Below are positions 15,880 through 22,986 of a stretch of DNA of 64,000 nt, in pieces. A model generated the notes under the pieces. That model did no database searches and was not told the origin of the DNA. It saw nothing but the letters and a program-made list of their open reading frames with translations. Position 1 is the stretch's first letter; each line of letters starts with the position of its first letter. The translations under genes and the position numbers were made by a program. Origin of the DNA: Corynebacterium glucuronolyticum DSM 44120 (GTDB lineage Bacteria > Actinomycetota > Actinomycetes > Mycobacteriales > Mycobacteriaceae); contig NZ_CP047452.1 of assembly GCF_030440595.1 (NCBI RefSeq), forward strand, positions 1,984,001-2,048,000. Reading direction: 5' to 3'.

Positions 15880-15941
15880 TGCCCCTGGCCGGAGTTGAAC
15901 CGGCTAATCCGCTGTGCCCATCCGTTTGGGCTTGCAGGGGC
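15880..15941 (-). ncRNA. tRNA-like fold lacking an anticodon arm
   Basis: Minus strand, 62 bases: acceptor GCCCCTG (15935-15941) with CAGGGGC (15881-15887); D-like hairpin GCCC-AAACGGAT-GGGC (15916-15931); eleven linker bases; T-arm GCCGG-TTCAACT-CCGGC (15888-15904); then A and CCA. Acceptor plus T-arm is again 12 pairs, and an encoded ACCA end follows. There is no anticodon arm, so it cannot decode. It lies in the 349-base gene-free stretch 15812-16160 of the early lytic transcript. A further possible cloverleaf-like fold is at 16010-16067. Confidence 0.5.
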
Positions 15942-16009
15942 GGGGGTATTTGTATGCGCGCCATGCGGTTGCCACCTCGTTCGGTCACGACCCGGCGGGG
16001 GTTCCTGCG

Positions 16010-16067
16010 TCCCTGCTACGACCGGCCTTAGCCCGCAAATGGGCGGGAGGTGGGTCACCAAGCAGGG
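16010..16067 (-). ncRNA. Possible structured RNA below the Cro-like gene
   Basis: Minus strand: CCCTGCT (16061-16067) pairs with AGCAGGG (16011-16017), enclosing hairpins with stems CACC/GGTG (16049-16059) and CCCGC/GCGGG (16032-16047). This looks like a three-armed fold but lacks a T-loop. A chance fold in GC-rich DNA is possible. It and the tRNA-like element are the only structure I see in 15812-16160. Confidence 0.3.
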
Positions 16068-16160
16068 CAAGTATTTTGCTGGCGCTATGCACTTTTCAGT
16101 TTTCGGTACAGCATGGCCCCGTCACCGGTGTGGCGGGTATGAAATTGTGAGAAGTCTTGT

Positions 16161-16388
16161 TTAGGCGGCGGAGGTCTCGGCGATGTCGACCATGTCCTCG
16201 AACGCCCGGCCGGTGATGCGCTGCAGCTTGGCTACAGACGCGAGGTCCGGTGCGGTTTTGCCGAATCGCCAGTTGCGGACGGTTTGGCCGGTGCGGTCGA
16301 GGAAGGCCTGGCCGAGTTGGTCGTCGCTTTTGGCGCCGGTGATTTCGATGGCTTCATCGAGGACGTCGGCGCGGAGGCGGTAGGTCAT
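16161..16388 (-). CDS. Cro-like HTH regulator, first gene of the lytic operon
   Basis: 75 residues with an HTH_3-like core: SDDQLGQAFLDRTGQTVRNW, then FGKTAPDLASVAKLQRITGR. The DQLG..FLDRTGQTVRNWRFG segment is the helix-turn-helix. AAGGAGCTGAG precedes the ATG at 16388. It is the first leftward gene, divergent from the repressor across a three-operator region, exactly where Cro sits in temperate phages. It probably binds the same operators to favour lytic growth. Confidence 0.8.
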   Translation of the reverse strand: MTYRLRADVLDEAIEITGAKSDDQLGQAFLDRTGQTVRNWRFGKTAPDLASVAKLQRITGRAFEDMVDIAETSAA

Positions 16389-16423
16389 CTCAGCTCCTTC
16401 CTGATGTTTAAGTCTTGTCCGGG

Positions 16424-16462
16424 GTGTCCATTTCGTGAACGCCTTGTCTATATTATGGACGG
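16424..16462. promoter_or_regulatory. Operators O1 and O2 over the leftward lytic promoter
   Basis: Two 19-bp sites of the form GTGTCCA-N5-TGGACAC: O1 GTGTCCATTTCGTGAACGC (16424-16442) and O2 TTGTCTATATTATGGACGG (16444-16462). Their centres are 20 bp apart, two helical turns. On the minus strand TTGCGT-N17-CATAAT (16475-16480 and 16452-16457) makes a good promoter whose -10 lies inside O2, so a bound repressor would block Cro-side transcription. Confidence 0.75.
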
Positions 16463-16519
16463 CTTGAACAAATTACGCAAGCGGAATTACAAAAATGCTT
16501 CAAATCCCCAGCTAAAAGG

Positions 16520-16538
16520 GTGTCCAAAAAATGGACAC
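16520..16538. promoter_or_regulatory. Operator O3, perfect palindrome at the repressor promoter
   Basis: GTGTCCAAAAAATGGACAC: perfect 7-bp arms around five A. TGGACA (16532-16537) with 18-base spacing to TAGAAT (16556-16561) forms the repressor promoter, whose -35 is inside the operator. Transcription would begin at or next to the ATG at 16568, so the repressor message is probably leaderless and self-controlled, as for lambda cI. Confidence 0.75.
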
Positions 16539-16567
16539 TGTGGGCTGTCATAGGCTAGAATGGGCTC

Positions 16568-17047
16568 ATGAAGCACTCCGAATGGATCCACCGAGCAACC
16601 GATGGCGCCACCGAACGCGCTGTGGCCAAGCGCATCGGCATCTCGCACACAACCGTTAACACGCAGCTACAGCGCGAGCACCTCTCGGCGGAGAACGTCA
16701 TCAAAATCGCGGAAGCCTTTGATATCCACCCGATTACGGCTCTCATCGACACCGGCTATGTGGCCGCCAAGTGGGCGATGCTCTCCGATATTCCCGGCGC
16801 GCTGCGCGATGCCACTGATGAGAATCTCGCCGAGGAGATCCTTCGCCGTATGAAGCGTGGCACCGCCACTCGTGCGCTCACTACCGATGTTGACCAGCTT
16901 GAGCAGGCGCGTTCGAAACGTGCTAAATCGGCGTTCCCAGCTGATGGCATAGTGCGTGAGTGGGATGACAGCATCCCCCATGCTGCTGATAGCTCCCCTG
17001 ATGAGGACGCTCTACGTGAGGAAAGAGGTGAGGATCTGATTGACTAG
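16568..17047 (+). CDS. Phage immunity repressor (CI-like)
   Basis: 159 residues. An N-terminal helix-turn-helix (ATERAVAKRIGISHTTVNTQ) is followed by SAENVIKIAEAFDIHPITAL, the usual HTH_3 tail. The C-terminal 80 residues are charged and lack the Ser-Lys protease pair of LexA/CI, so induction would need an outside protease; the ImmA-like gene directly downstream fits that. No ribosome site precedes the ATG, consistent with a leaderless message from TAGAAT at 16556. It divides the prophage into leftward lytic and rightward lysogenic parts. Confidence 0.85.
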   Translation: MKHSEWIHRATDGATERAVAKRIGISHTTVNTQLQREHLSAENVIKIAEAFDIHPITALIDTGYVAAKWAMLSDIPGALRDATDENLAEEILRRMKRGTATRALTTDVDQLEQARSKRAKSAFPADGIVREWDDSIPHAADSSPDEDALREERGEDLID

Positions 17048-17423
17048 TACAAGCGTCGATGCCCTCATCGACGTGGCCGAGCACCACGGCTACATGGTGC
17101 GGTGGCACCGGCACGGCCCTAAAGCCGCCTGGCTGCCGCCTCGCACCATCAGCCTGCGCGATGGCATGACCGACGTCGCCACACTCTGCGCCCTCGCTCA
17201 CGAGCTAGGACATGCAGAAGCCGGCGACCCACCCGGCCACACCGGAACTGCGGAAATTCGCGCCGACAGGTTTGCTGCCAGGCTCCTCATTGACGCGACC
17301 GAATACCGGGCAGCCGAGCTGGTCTACGGCAGCCACCCGGCGCGCCTTGCACATGAGCTTGGCGTCACTACCCATATTTTGACCACCTGGGCGGCGCTCC
17401 ATGAGCACACGCCCGCAACCTAG
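17040..17423 (+). CDS. ImmA/IrrE-type metallopeptidase
   Basis: 127 residues from a TTG at 17040 that overlaps the repressor stop by eight bases, with GAGGTGAGG upstream. The zinc motif HELGH lies near residue 58, with a later acidic helix EIRADRFAARLLI giving the third ligand (E/D). Family members cleave or antagonise HTH repressors: ImmA on ICEBs1 and IrrE/PprI on DdrO. The overlap with the repressor strongly suggests a repressor-protease induction pair. Length is close to minimal for the family. Confidence 0.88.
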   Translation: MTSTSVDALIDVAEHHGYMVRWHRHGPKAAWLPPRTISLRDGMTDVATLCALAHELGHAEAGDPPGHTGTAEIRADRFAARLLIDATEYRAAELVYGSHPARLAHELGVTTHILTTWAALHEHTPAT

Positions 17424-17442
17424 CAAAAGGAAGGAACCCCTA

Positions 17443-18240
17443 ATGCCCCACTACACAACCACCCGCGACCTCACAATCCCCGCAGAGCAGGCCCACAGCA
17501 TCCTTCTCCAAGGCCTCCCCACCATCAAAGACGTCACTGTGACTGATGGCGGCAACCCGATCAGGATTGACCGTAAACGGCGCCTGATGGCCAATCGCTA
17601 CGCTATGACCGGGGTGCTCACCCTCGAGGGCAGCACGCTCCGCATTGAGATTGATGGCATAGGTAGTATGCAGCGGAAATTCGCGGGCGAAATCACCGAC
17701 CTACTCCCCGCTGACGCGGTTGATGATCACGGCATCGCCGAGGTGCTGGCACGCACGGATAAGTCCGCTAAATTCTTCGCAGGGCTCGAGGTCAATGGCC
17801 TCCTCGATGAGATGCGTCCCGGTGAGCGTCTGCATTTCATCACCAGTGGTGTGACCGATGGGAAGACGTGCGCGATCCTGCTCACCGACCGGCGGGCGAT
17901 CCTTAAAGACACAGGGCTGGCAAGCAATTTCATGCGTGAGATCGAGCCGAAGGCCGTGACCTCCATCGAGACAGGCGCCTCGTTCAAGGGTGATTCGGTG
18001 AAAATAACCGCATCGGGGTCGGTCATCGAGGTGACAACCCTGCCGAAGGGGCGCGGTGCTGAATTTGCTGACCGCCTGCGCAACCTTCGGGATACCGTCC
18101 ATCAGCCTGCTCCCGCTGCCTCCCCTACCCCCGCTACGGGTGGTATTGAACAGCTGCAGAAGCTGGCCGAACTACACGACGCCGGCATCCTGACCGATGA
18201 GGAGTTCGCTGCTGCGAAGGCAAAAGCTCTCGGTCTGTAA
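17443..18240 (+). CDS. PH-like plus SHOCT domain protein of the lysogeny module
   Basis: 265 residues from the ATG at 17443, with AAGGAAGG eight bases upstream. Residues 1-95 are a beta-rich domain of unknown type. Residues 120-225 look like a bacterial PH domain (RLHFITSGVTDGKTCAILLT, DRRAILKDTG, then DSVKITASGSVIEVTTL). Residues 235-265 are a SHOCT motif (IEQLQKLAELHDAGILTDEE followed by FAAAKAKALGL). It is probably expressed from the prophage in lysogeny. Such proteins are common cargo near integrases; a superinfection role is only a guess. Confidence 0.75.
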   Translation: MPHYTTTRDLTIPAEQAHSILLQGLPTIKDVTVTDGGNPIRIDRKRRLMANRYAMTGVLTLEGSTLRIEIDGIGSMQRKFAGEITDLLPADAVDDHGIAEVLARTDKSAKFFAGLEVNGLLDEMRPGERLHFITSGVTDGKTCAILLTDRRAILKDTGLASNFMREIEPKAVTSIETGASFKGDSVKITASGSVIEVTTLPKGRGAEFADRLRNLRDTVHQPAPAASPTPATGGIEQLQKLAELHDAGILTDEEFAAAKAKALGL

Positions 18241-18250
18241 GGCAAAAAAT

Positions 18251-18299
18251 GCCCCTCCGGGTGGGTGCCGCTTGATAAAAAACACTCACCCGGAGGGGC
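18251..18299. terminator. 17-bp inverted repeat between lysogeny operon and integrase
   Basis: GCCCCTCCGGGTGGGTG (18251-18267) is complementary, with one GU, to 18283-18299 across a 15-base loop. On the minus strand the stem is followed by ATTTTTTGCC, so it is a good terminator against leftward transcription. In the plus direction it may still dampen read-through into the integrase. It could also lie near attP arm sites. Confidence 0.6.
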
Positions 18300-18345
18300 C
18301 TGTAAATCTCACCAGTTCAAGGAAAGACAAGGACGATTGTAGCAG

Positions 18346-19512
18346 ATGAAGCCACAAAAACGCACAACCAAGACGGGGGCTATCAGGTGGGTGGCACGTT
18401 ATACTGACCCCACCGGCCGGGAGCGCTCACGCTCCTTCGACACCCAGCGCGAGGCGAAAGCCTTCCTACAAGAGCAAGAGCGCGCGGTTCGACGGAATGA
18501 ATGGATCGCACCCACCGACCTTACCGTCCTTGACCTAGTAAAGGAGCGCGTCCGTCAGGCCACCAATGACTCCACGCGCAATGGCCGGCGTTTTTTGCAG
18601 GCCAATCTTGGGGAGCTCGCGGGTATGCGGGTGCAGGCTGTGAAACCAGCTGATATTAGGGCGTGGCTGGATACACTGACCACTGGTAGGCCGTGGGCGG
18701 ATAACCAGCCCCTGGCAGCAACCACCATTAAAACGTGCGGTGCGATTCTTCACGGTATTTTCACGGAGGCGGTGGAAGAAGATGTCATTTCCCGGCATCC
18801 TATGCGTGGGGTGAAGATGCCGGCCGCGGAGGTGGCTGTGGAGCGGTCGGAGATTGTGACAGCGGCGGAGGTCGCTGCGATTATCACCGTGGCGGAGGGC
18901 ACGGGGGTTGGCAGGTCCCCTAATCCGGCGTTGGCGGCAATGATTCAGGTTGCTGCGGAGACGGGGCTTCGGGCGGGCGAGCTGTGTGGACTCAGGGTGC
19001 GGAATGTGAATTTTCTTCGTGGGGAGATTGCCGTGATGGAGCAGATGCACCAGAGGACACACGAGTTCGCGCCCTTGAAGACGCGGGCGTCGCGCCGGGT
19101 GGTGCCTGTCGGCGTGGAAACGATGCGGGTGATTGAGAAGCAGCTTAGGCGGGTGCCACGCGCGCCACATGAGACAGTGTTCGCGACAGCGAAGGGCAAG
19201 CCGTTAACGTCGGCTAGCCTTGGGGCACAGTTCCGTAAGGCCGCACGAGCTGCGGGGGTGGATATGACTTTTCACGGGCTTCGACACTTCTATGCGTCAA
19301 GTCTGATTGAAAATGGTGCGTCGGTTGTGGTGGTGCAGCGGGCGATGGGGCACGCGTCGGCGGCTATGACACTGAATATCTACAGTCATCTGTTTCCGGG
19401 TGCTGGTGATGAGCTGCGTAGCTATTTGCCTGTGGTTCGGGATTTTTCCGGGATTTCAGGGGTTGTTGACGATAGTGGCGAGGGTGTTGGCGCTGGTCAG
19501 GGCGGTTTATGA
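18346..19512 (+). CDS. Tyrosine integrase (phage)
   Basis: 388 residues. An N-terminal arm-binding domain of AP2-like type (IRWVARYTDPTGRERSRSFD) is followed by a SAM-like core-binding domain (about 60-150) and the catalytic domain. Catalytic residues: Arg in ETGLRAGELCGLR, HGLRHFYAS (His-x-x-Arg), GH in MGHASAAMT, and the nucleophile Tyr in LNIYSHLF. Its place at the prophage edge, pointing outward, marks the nearby attachment site at or just after 19512. Integrases of this kind recombine attP with attB and reverse the reaction with an excisionase. Confidence 0.95.
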   Translation: MKPQKRTTKTGAIRWVARYTDPTGRERSRSFDTQREAKAFLQEQERAVRRNEWIAPTDLTVLDLVKERVRQATNDSTRNGRRFLQANLGELAGMRVQAVKPADIRAWLDTLTTGRPWADNQPLAATTIKTCGAILHGIFTEAVEEDVISRHPMRGVKMPAAEVAVERSEIVTAAEVAAIITVAEGTGVGRSPNPALAAMIQVAAETGLRAGELCGLRVRNVNFLRGEIAVMEQMHQRTHEFAPLKTRASRRVVPVGVETMRVIEKQLRRVPRAPHETVFATAKGKPLTSASLGAQFRKAARAAGVDMTFHGLRHFYASSLIENGASVVVVQRAMGHASAAMTLNIYSHLFPGAGDELRSYLPVVRDFSGISGVVDDSGEGVGAGQGGL

Positions 19513-19552
19513 TGGGTTGGCGGTGTACTACAACTGCTAGTCACTCACCTCG

Positions 19553-19580
19553 CCCCAGGCTCCAAGAGCCTGGGGTTTTT
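19553..19580 (+). terminator. Integrase terminator, near the probable attachment site
   Basis: CCCCAGGCTC (19553-19562), loop CAA and GAGCCTGGGG (19566-19575), then TTTTTGC: ten perfect pairs and a T-run. It closes the integrase gene. The prophage/host junction should be close to here, but the core cannot be named without the left end. Confidence 0.85.
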
Positions 19581-19594
19581 GCTTTTCGACGTGC

Positions 19595-19620
19595 GAAAGG
19601 AACCCCCTGCTGAGGGGGTT
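19595..19620 (-). terminator. Terminator of the HNH gene
   Basis: AACCCCCT (19601-19608) and AGGGGGTT (19613-19620) form an 8-bp stem with a four-base loop. On the minus strand the stem is followed by CCTTTCG. It lies 16 bases beyond the HNH stop. Confidence 0.6.
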
Positions 19621-19636
19621 GTATTTCGAGCAGTGT

Positions 19637-20776
19637 TTAGCTGTTTAGTGTGGCCATTTTTCGTGCTAGGCGGATGGCGCCGCCTTGGGCGCAGGGGTGC
19701 ATGTTGAGTTTGGGTTTGCCGCCGAAGGCGGGCACCCACATGTCCAACCCACCAATTTTCTCCACATGCCCATGCAGGGGACGGTCCCGATCATCATCGT
19801 TTCGCCCATTGTCATACGGGCACAGCATCGTCAGGTTCGAGGTTGTGGTTTTCCCACCGTGTTTAAAAGCCACCACATGGTGCGGCTGGCAATAATCTGC
19901 ACCGACCCCGCACCCATCGGCCACACACACCGGGTTAATAAGCCGGAGCACCTGACGCTGATACGCATCAGCAAACCGGGCATCCGGATCCTCTGGATCC
20001 AGGCGGAACAACCCCAGGTCCTCACCGGTGATGTGGTTGACAGTCAGGGCTAAACCGAAGGCGGTGATTTGGACTTGGGTGAAGTCTTTGACTTGCATCA
20101 CCGACCCGTCGGTAAGCGATAAGACGGCGTGTGCGCGTTCTGCGGGGGTCACCCCCAACACGTCGGGGTTAAGCGGCACGATGACAGCGGGGGTAACGGT
20201 TGCGACTTTGCCGGTGGCATTGCCCAGAATCAACTGGCAGATGGCGTCTGCCAGGTCGAGGTGTTCCTTTTCGGCGTAGGCTTTGGCGGCGTTTATAGCC
20301 TGGGTGACCAGGTGGCTGGAGGTGCGTACGCACAGGTCTTTCATGGTGGAGTTTTTCACCCGCCTCGTCGACACCGCCTTCTTCGGGTTCTCCACCCCCG
20401 TGCCATTGATCGCGGCGACAAGTTGTTTGCCGCGCGCGTGGATGTCGTGCACGTTTGCTGGCTGGGCGGTCAGCCCGACGCGAATCTGCCACGCTTTGTG
20501 CTTGTCTTTTAGCTTGCGGACATACGTTTCAATGAGCTCCAGTGTTTCCAAATTGTGCCGGTTGCTGATCGCCGCAGTGCGACAGGTCACCTGCTTGACG
20601 GTGGCACTGGTGGTGCCGAAGTAGATGCCGGCCAGGCAGTGGATCCGTTTGGCAAGTCTGGGTGAGCTGCCACGGGCGATGAGTTGTGTGACCGACAAAT
20701 CCTGATACGGCTCCAGGATGCACGTCACTGATTGCGAGTACAGGGCAAGAAAATCAAACCCCCGAGATGTTTCCAT
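19637..20776 (-). CDS. HNH endonuclease of the DUF222/13E12-like family
   Basis: 379 residues from the ATG at 20776 (METSRGFDFLALYSQSV); an ATG 39 bases earlier is possible. The first 280 residues are the helical DUF222-like part. The nuclease lies at about 285-345: CVADGC, DYCQPHHV, then GGKTTTSNLTMLCPYDNGRN, which supplies the HH and the N-x8-C/H zinc and metal ligands. These proteins are multi-copy in corynebacteria and mycobacteria, and their role is unsettled. A broken paralogue lies at 53943-54919. It flanks the prophage, so it may be host DNA disturbed by integration. Confidence 0.85.
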   Translation of the reverse strand: METSRGFDFLALYSQSVTCILEPYQDLSVTQLIARGSSPRLAKRIHCLAGIYFGTTSATVKQVTCRTAAISNRHNLETLELIETYVRKLKDKHKAWQIRVGLTAQPANVHDIHARGKQLVAAINGTGVENPKKAVSTRRVKNSTMKDLCVRTSSHLVTQAINAAKAYAEKEHLDLADAICQLILGNATGKVATVTPAVIVPLNPDVLGVTPAERAHAVLSLTDGSVMQVKDFTQVQITAFGLALTVNHITGEDLGLFRLDPEDPDARFADAYQRQVLRLINPVCVADGCGVGADYCQPHHVVAFKHGGKTTTSNLTMLCPYDNGRNDDDRDRPLHGHVEKIGGLDMWVPAFGGKPKLNMHPCAQGGAIRLARKMATLNS

Positions 20777-20819
20777 ACCCCGCACCGTACCGGCACCACA
20801 AAACCAGCGCACCACGAAA

Positions 20820-20840
20820 CGGGGGGTACACCACCCCCCG
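20820..20840. promoter_or_regulatory. G-tract inverted repeat between divergent HNH and TIR genes
   Basis: CGGGGGGT-ACACC-ACCCCCCG, eight perfect pairs around five bases. It covers the -35 position of a possible TIR-gene promoter with TATGAT at 20844-20849. It could be a shared operator or an RNA hairpin in the HNH leader. Confidence 0.45.
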
Positions 20841-20882
20841 ATATATGATGAATGCTCGTCTACGTTTGTTGGAAAGGTTCAC

Positions 20883-21398
20883 ATGCTCGAATCCAAGCTC
20901 GCCCGCCGTGCAAAACACACCGTCTACGTTTCGTTCGCCCCCGAGGACCGCGACGAAGCGGAGCACTTTATGTCCACTTTTGACAATTTGGGGGAGGTTT
21001 TTCTCACCCGGGGCCCAGAACTCACCGAAGAGAGCATCCGTGCACTCGGCGACGAGTCAGCGGCTTTATCCGCTCTACGGGAACAATGCTTGAAAGATTC
21101 TGCTGTCACTATCGTCCTGCTGGGCAAGAAGACGTGGAACAGTGCCTGGGTGGACTGGGAAATCGCCGCTACCCTAGCGGGCCCAGAGCCGAGTGGGCTC
21201 CTTTCCATCGAGCTTCCCTCTCTCAAAGGCGCGTGGGCACCGCTGCCCACGCGCCTCTCGGATAACGCCCCCTACGCCGTCAGCGAGAAGTACCCACCCA
21301 CGCCGATTCACCTAGCCAAATGGATCAACGCCGCGGCAGAGAAGGACGCACCCGTACATAACGAGCGGCACCTGTTAGGATTCAGCTTCGCCCGCTGA
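20883..21398 (+). CDS. TIR-like (ThsB/MTH538-type) domain protein
   Basis: 171 residues from the ATG at 20883, five bases after GGAAAGG. The single domain has the TIR-like flavodoxin fold pattern: strand VYVSFAPEDRDEAEHF (14-29), VTIVLLGKKTWNSAWVDWEI (75-94) and a following helix. The T-W-x(2-4)-WVDWEI motif is typical of the ThsB/DUF1863 branch, whose members make a cyclic ADP-ribose signal in Thoeris anti-phage defence. No ThsA-like effector is seen nearby. The gene converges on and overlaps the regulator downstream by 24 bases. It may be an orphan sensor or a single-protein defence gene. Confidence 0.75.
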   Translation: MLESKLARRAKHTVYVSFAPEDRDEAEHFMSTFDNLGEVFLTRGPELTEESIRALGDESAALSALREQCLKDSAVTIVLLGKKTWNSAWVDWEIAATLAGPEPSGLLSIELPSLKGAWAPLPTRLSDNAPYAVSEKYPPTPIHLAKWINAAAEKDAPVHNERHLLGFSFAR

Positions 21399-22052
21399 GA
21401 CGAAGATCTCGCCCAGGGCGGCCTCAGCCACGGCGACGGCCGCGCCGTCGACAAGCACATGAGCGATGCCGGCCACGGGGGGCTCTGGCATGTCGATGAT
21501 GTGCCCGGGGAGGATGTTTTGCTCCGCGAGATAGCGGAGAAGTTCGGGATCGGAGTCGCCGATGCGGGCGATGCGGATCCCTGTTCCGGGTGCCACGCGC
21601 GACAGGGGGACCGTTGCCGTCTGCGCGATGGTGCCGTCGGCGGCGGGGATCGGGTCGCCGTGCGGATCGTGCGTGGGGTAGCCGAGGTGAGCATCGAGGC
21701 GTTCGAGGAACCTGTCGCTTACGGCGTGCTCCAAAACGTCTGCTTCCTCGTGAACCTCATCCCACGTGTAGCCGAGCGTCTCCACGAGGAAGGTCTCCAG
21801 GATGCGGTGGCGGCGCGCCATGGCGAGCGCGATCCGGCTGCCCTCCTCCGTAAGCGTGATGCCCTGGTAACGCTCGTGGTTGACGAGCCCGATTGAGGCC
21901 AGCCGTTTGATGGCCTCGGAGGCGGTGGAGGGTTTCTGCCCGACAACCTCCGCGACTTTCGTCAGTGTGGCCGGCGTGGAGGAACGTTCCTCATGGTCGT
22001 AGATCGCCTTGAGGTAGTCCTGACTTCTGTCGGGGAGGTCGAGCGGGTGCAT
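21375..22052 (-). CDS. DtxR/MntR-family metal-dependent repressor
   Basis: 225 residues from the ATG at 22052 (MHPLDLPDRSQDYLKAIYDH). An N-terminal winged helix (TLTKVAEVVGQKPSTASEAI) precedes a dimerisation domain with metal ligands (MARRHRILETFLVETLGYTW, then EEADVLEHAVSD with E and H ligands). A C-terminal SH3-like/FeoA domain begins near residue 150. The sequence differs from DtxR itself and looks closer to the MntR-type paralogues of corynebacteria. It would sense Mn(II) or Fe(II) and repress uptake genes; targets are not visible here. It is divergent from the receptor-like gene at 22134. Confidence 0.85.
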   Translation of the reverse strand: MHPLDLPDRSQDYLKAIYDHEERSSTPATLTKVAEVVGQKPSTASEAIKRLASIGLVNHERYQGITLTEEGSRIALAMARRHRILETFLVETLGYTWDEVHEEADVLEHAVSDRFLERLDAHLGYPTHDPHGDPIPAADGTIAQTATVPLSRVAPGTGIRIARIGDSDPELLRYLAEQNILPGHIIDMPEPPVAGIAHVLVDGAAVAVAEAALGEIFVSAGEAES

Positions 22053-22133
22053 AAACGTGTCCTTCCGATCGTGAGTGCAGGATTGTGATTGAAAGCGTAC
22101 TCGACTTCTCCGATTCCGACGCACCCGGTTACG

Positions 22134-22892
22134 ATGAAACGGGGCTTTTACAGGAAGGATGCCGATGCTTATCGACGATTCGGGGCCACCGTCCCCCTCC
22201 ACCAACCGGCTCAGCGGGTCGTAAGCCTCGTGCCGTCCGTGACCGAGGCCATCGCGCTTACCGCACCAACGGCGCTGATTGGGGCGACCGACTGGTGTAC
22301 GCAACCGCCCGATCTCACGGTCACCCGCGTGCGCGGGACGAAGAACCCAGACATCACCGCCATCGCCGGACTGCGGCCTGATCCCGTGGTGGTCAACAAT
22401 GAGGAGAATCGGCGGGTTGATGTGGAGGAGCTGCGGCGACTCACCATCCCCGTGTGGGTCAAGGCGCTTGACAGCATGACGCGCCTGTTCACTCAGGCTT
22501 TCCGCGTCGCGGTACCAGCGTGGCTAGAGGAGGCGCGTAACGTCTGGCCCCACCCGGCTAGCGGCCCACGTATCCGCGTCGCATTGCCGATCTGGACGAA
22601 GCCGTGGCGTTGGGTGGGCGCCAACACGTTCGCCACCGACCTCATGCAACACTTCGGCTGGGACAACGTGGTCACCGACGAGCGCTACCCGCTCCTTACC
22701 CCCGCCGACATCGCGGAGCGCGCGCCCGACGTTGTTGCGCTTTCCGACGAGCCGTACGCCCTCACCGCGACAGATCACCAGCACTTCCCTGTCCCTGCGA
22801 TTCACGTCGCCGGGCGGAACCTGTTTTGGTACGGTCCGGCGATGGCGACGGCGAGGGAGGAGCTGGCGGAAGCGATGGCCGGACAAGCTTAA
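22134..22892 (+). CDS. Soluble BtuF/helical-backbone receptor-like protein
   Basis: 252 residues from the ATG at 22134. The fold is that of class III periplasmic receptors: QRVVSLVPSVTEAIALTAPT, then NPDITAIAGLRPDPVVVNNE and a second lobe with DIAERAPDVVALSDEP. There is no signal peptide or lipobox, so it is probably cytoplasmic. Similar leaderless proteins occur in actinobacteria, annotated as cobalamin- or iron-binding. A corrinoid role is suggested by the riboswitch-controlled importer convergent to it. The start has no good ribosome site; a promoter-like TACGAT overlaps it. Confidence 0.65.
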   Translation: MKRGFYRKDADAYRRFGATVPLHQPAQRVVSLVPSVTEAIALTAPTALIGATDWCTQPPDLTVTRVRGTKNPDITAIAGLRPDPVVVNNEENRRVDVEELRRLTIPVWVKALDSMTRLFTQAFRVAVPAWLEEARNVWPHPASGPRIRVALPIWTKPWRWVGANTFATDLMQHFGWDNVVTDERYPLLTPADIAERAPDVVALSDEPYALTATDHQHFPVPAIHVAGRNLFWYGPAMATAREELAEAMAGQA

Positions 22893-22901
22893 GGTGCGAA
22901 A

Positions 22902-22927
22902 AGGGTGCACAACCTTCGGTGCACCCT
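22902..22927 (-). terminator. Terminator of the importer operon
   Basis: AGGGTGCAC (22902-22910) pairs with GTGCACCCT (22919-22927), nine perfect pairs with an eight-base loop. On the minus strand TTTTCG follows. It lies between convergent genes, so it may serve both. Confidence 0.75.
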
Positions 22928-22986
22928 CTCCCCGTGGGTTCGTCACGAACTGAGTTCTATGGCCACAGTCCGGCGGAGGTAAAAAA

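Noticed and set aside
12139..15941. Two ordinary tRNA genes in the prophage
   Set aside because: Both T-arm elements lack an anticodon arm and are too short (44 and 62 bases) to decode; they are listed as tRNA-like RNAs instead.
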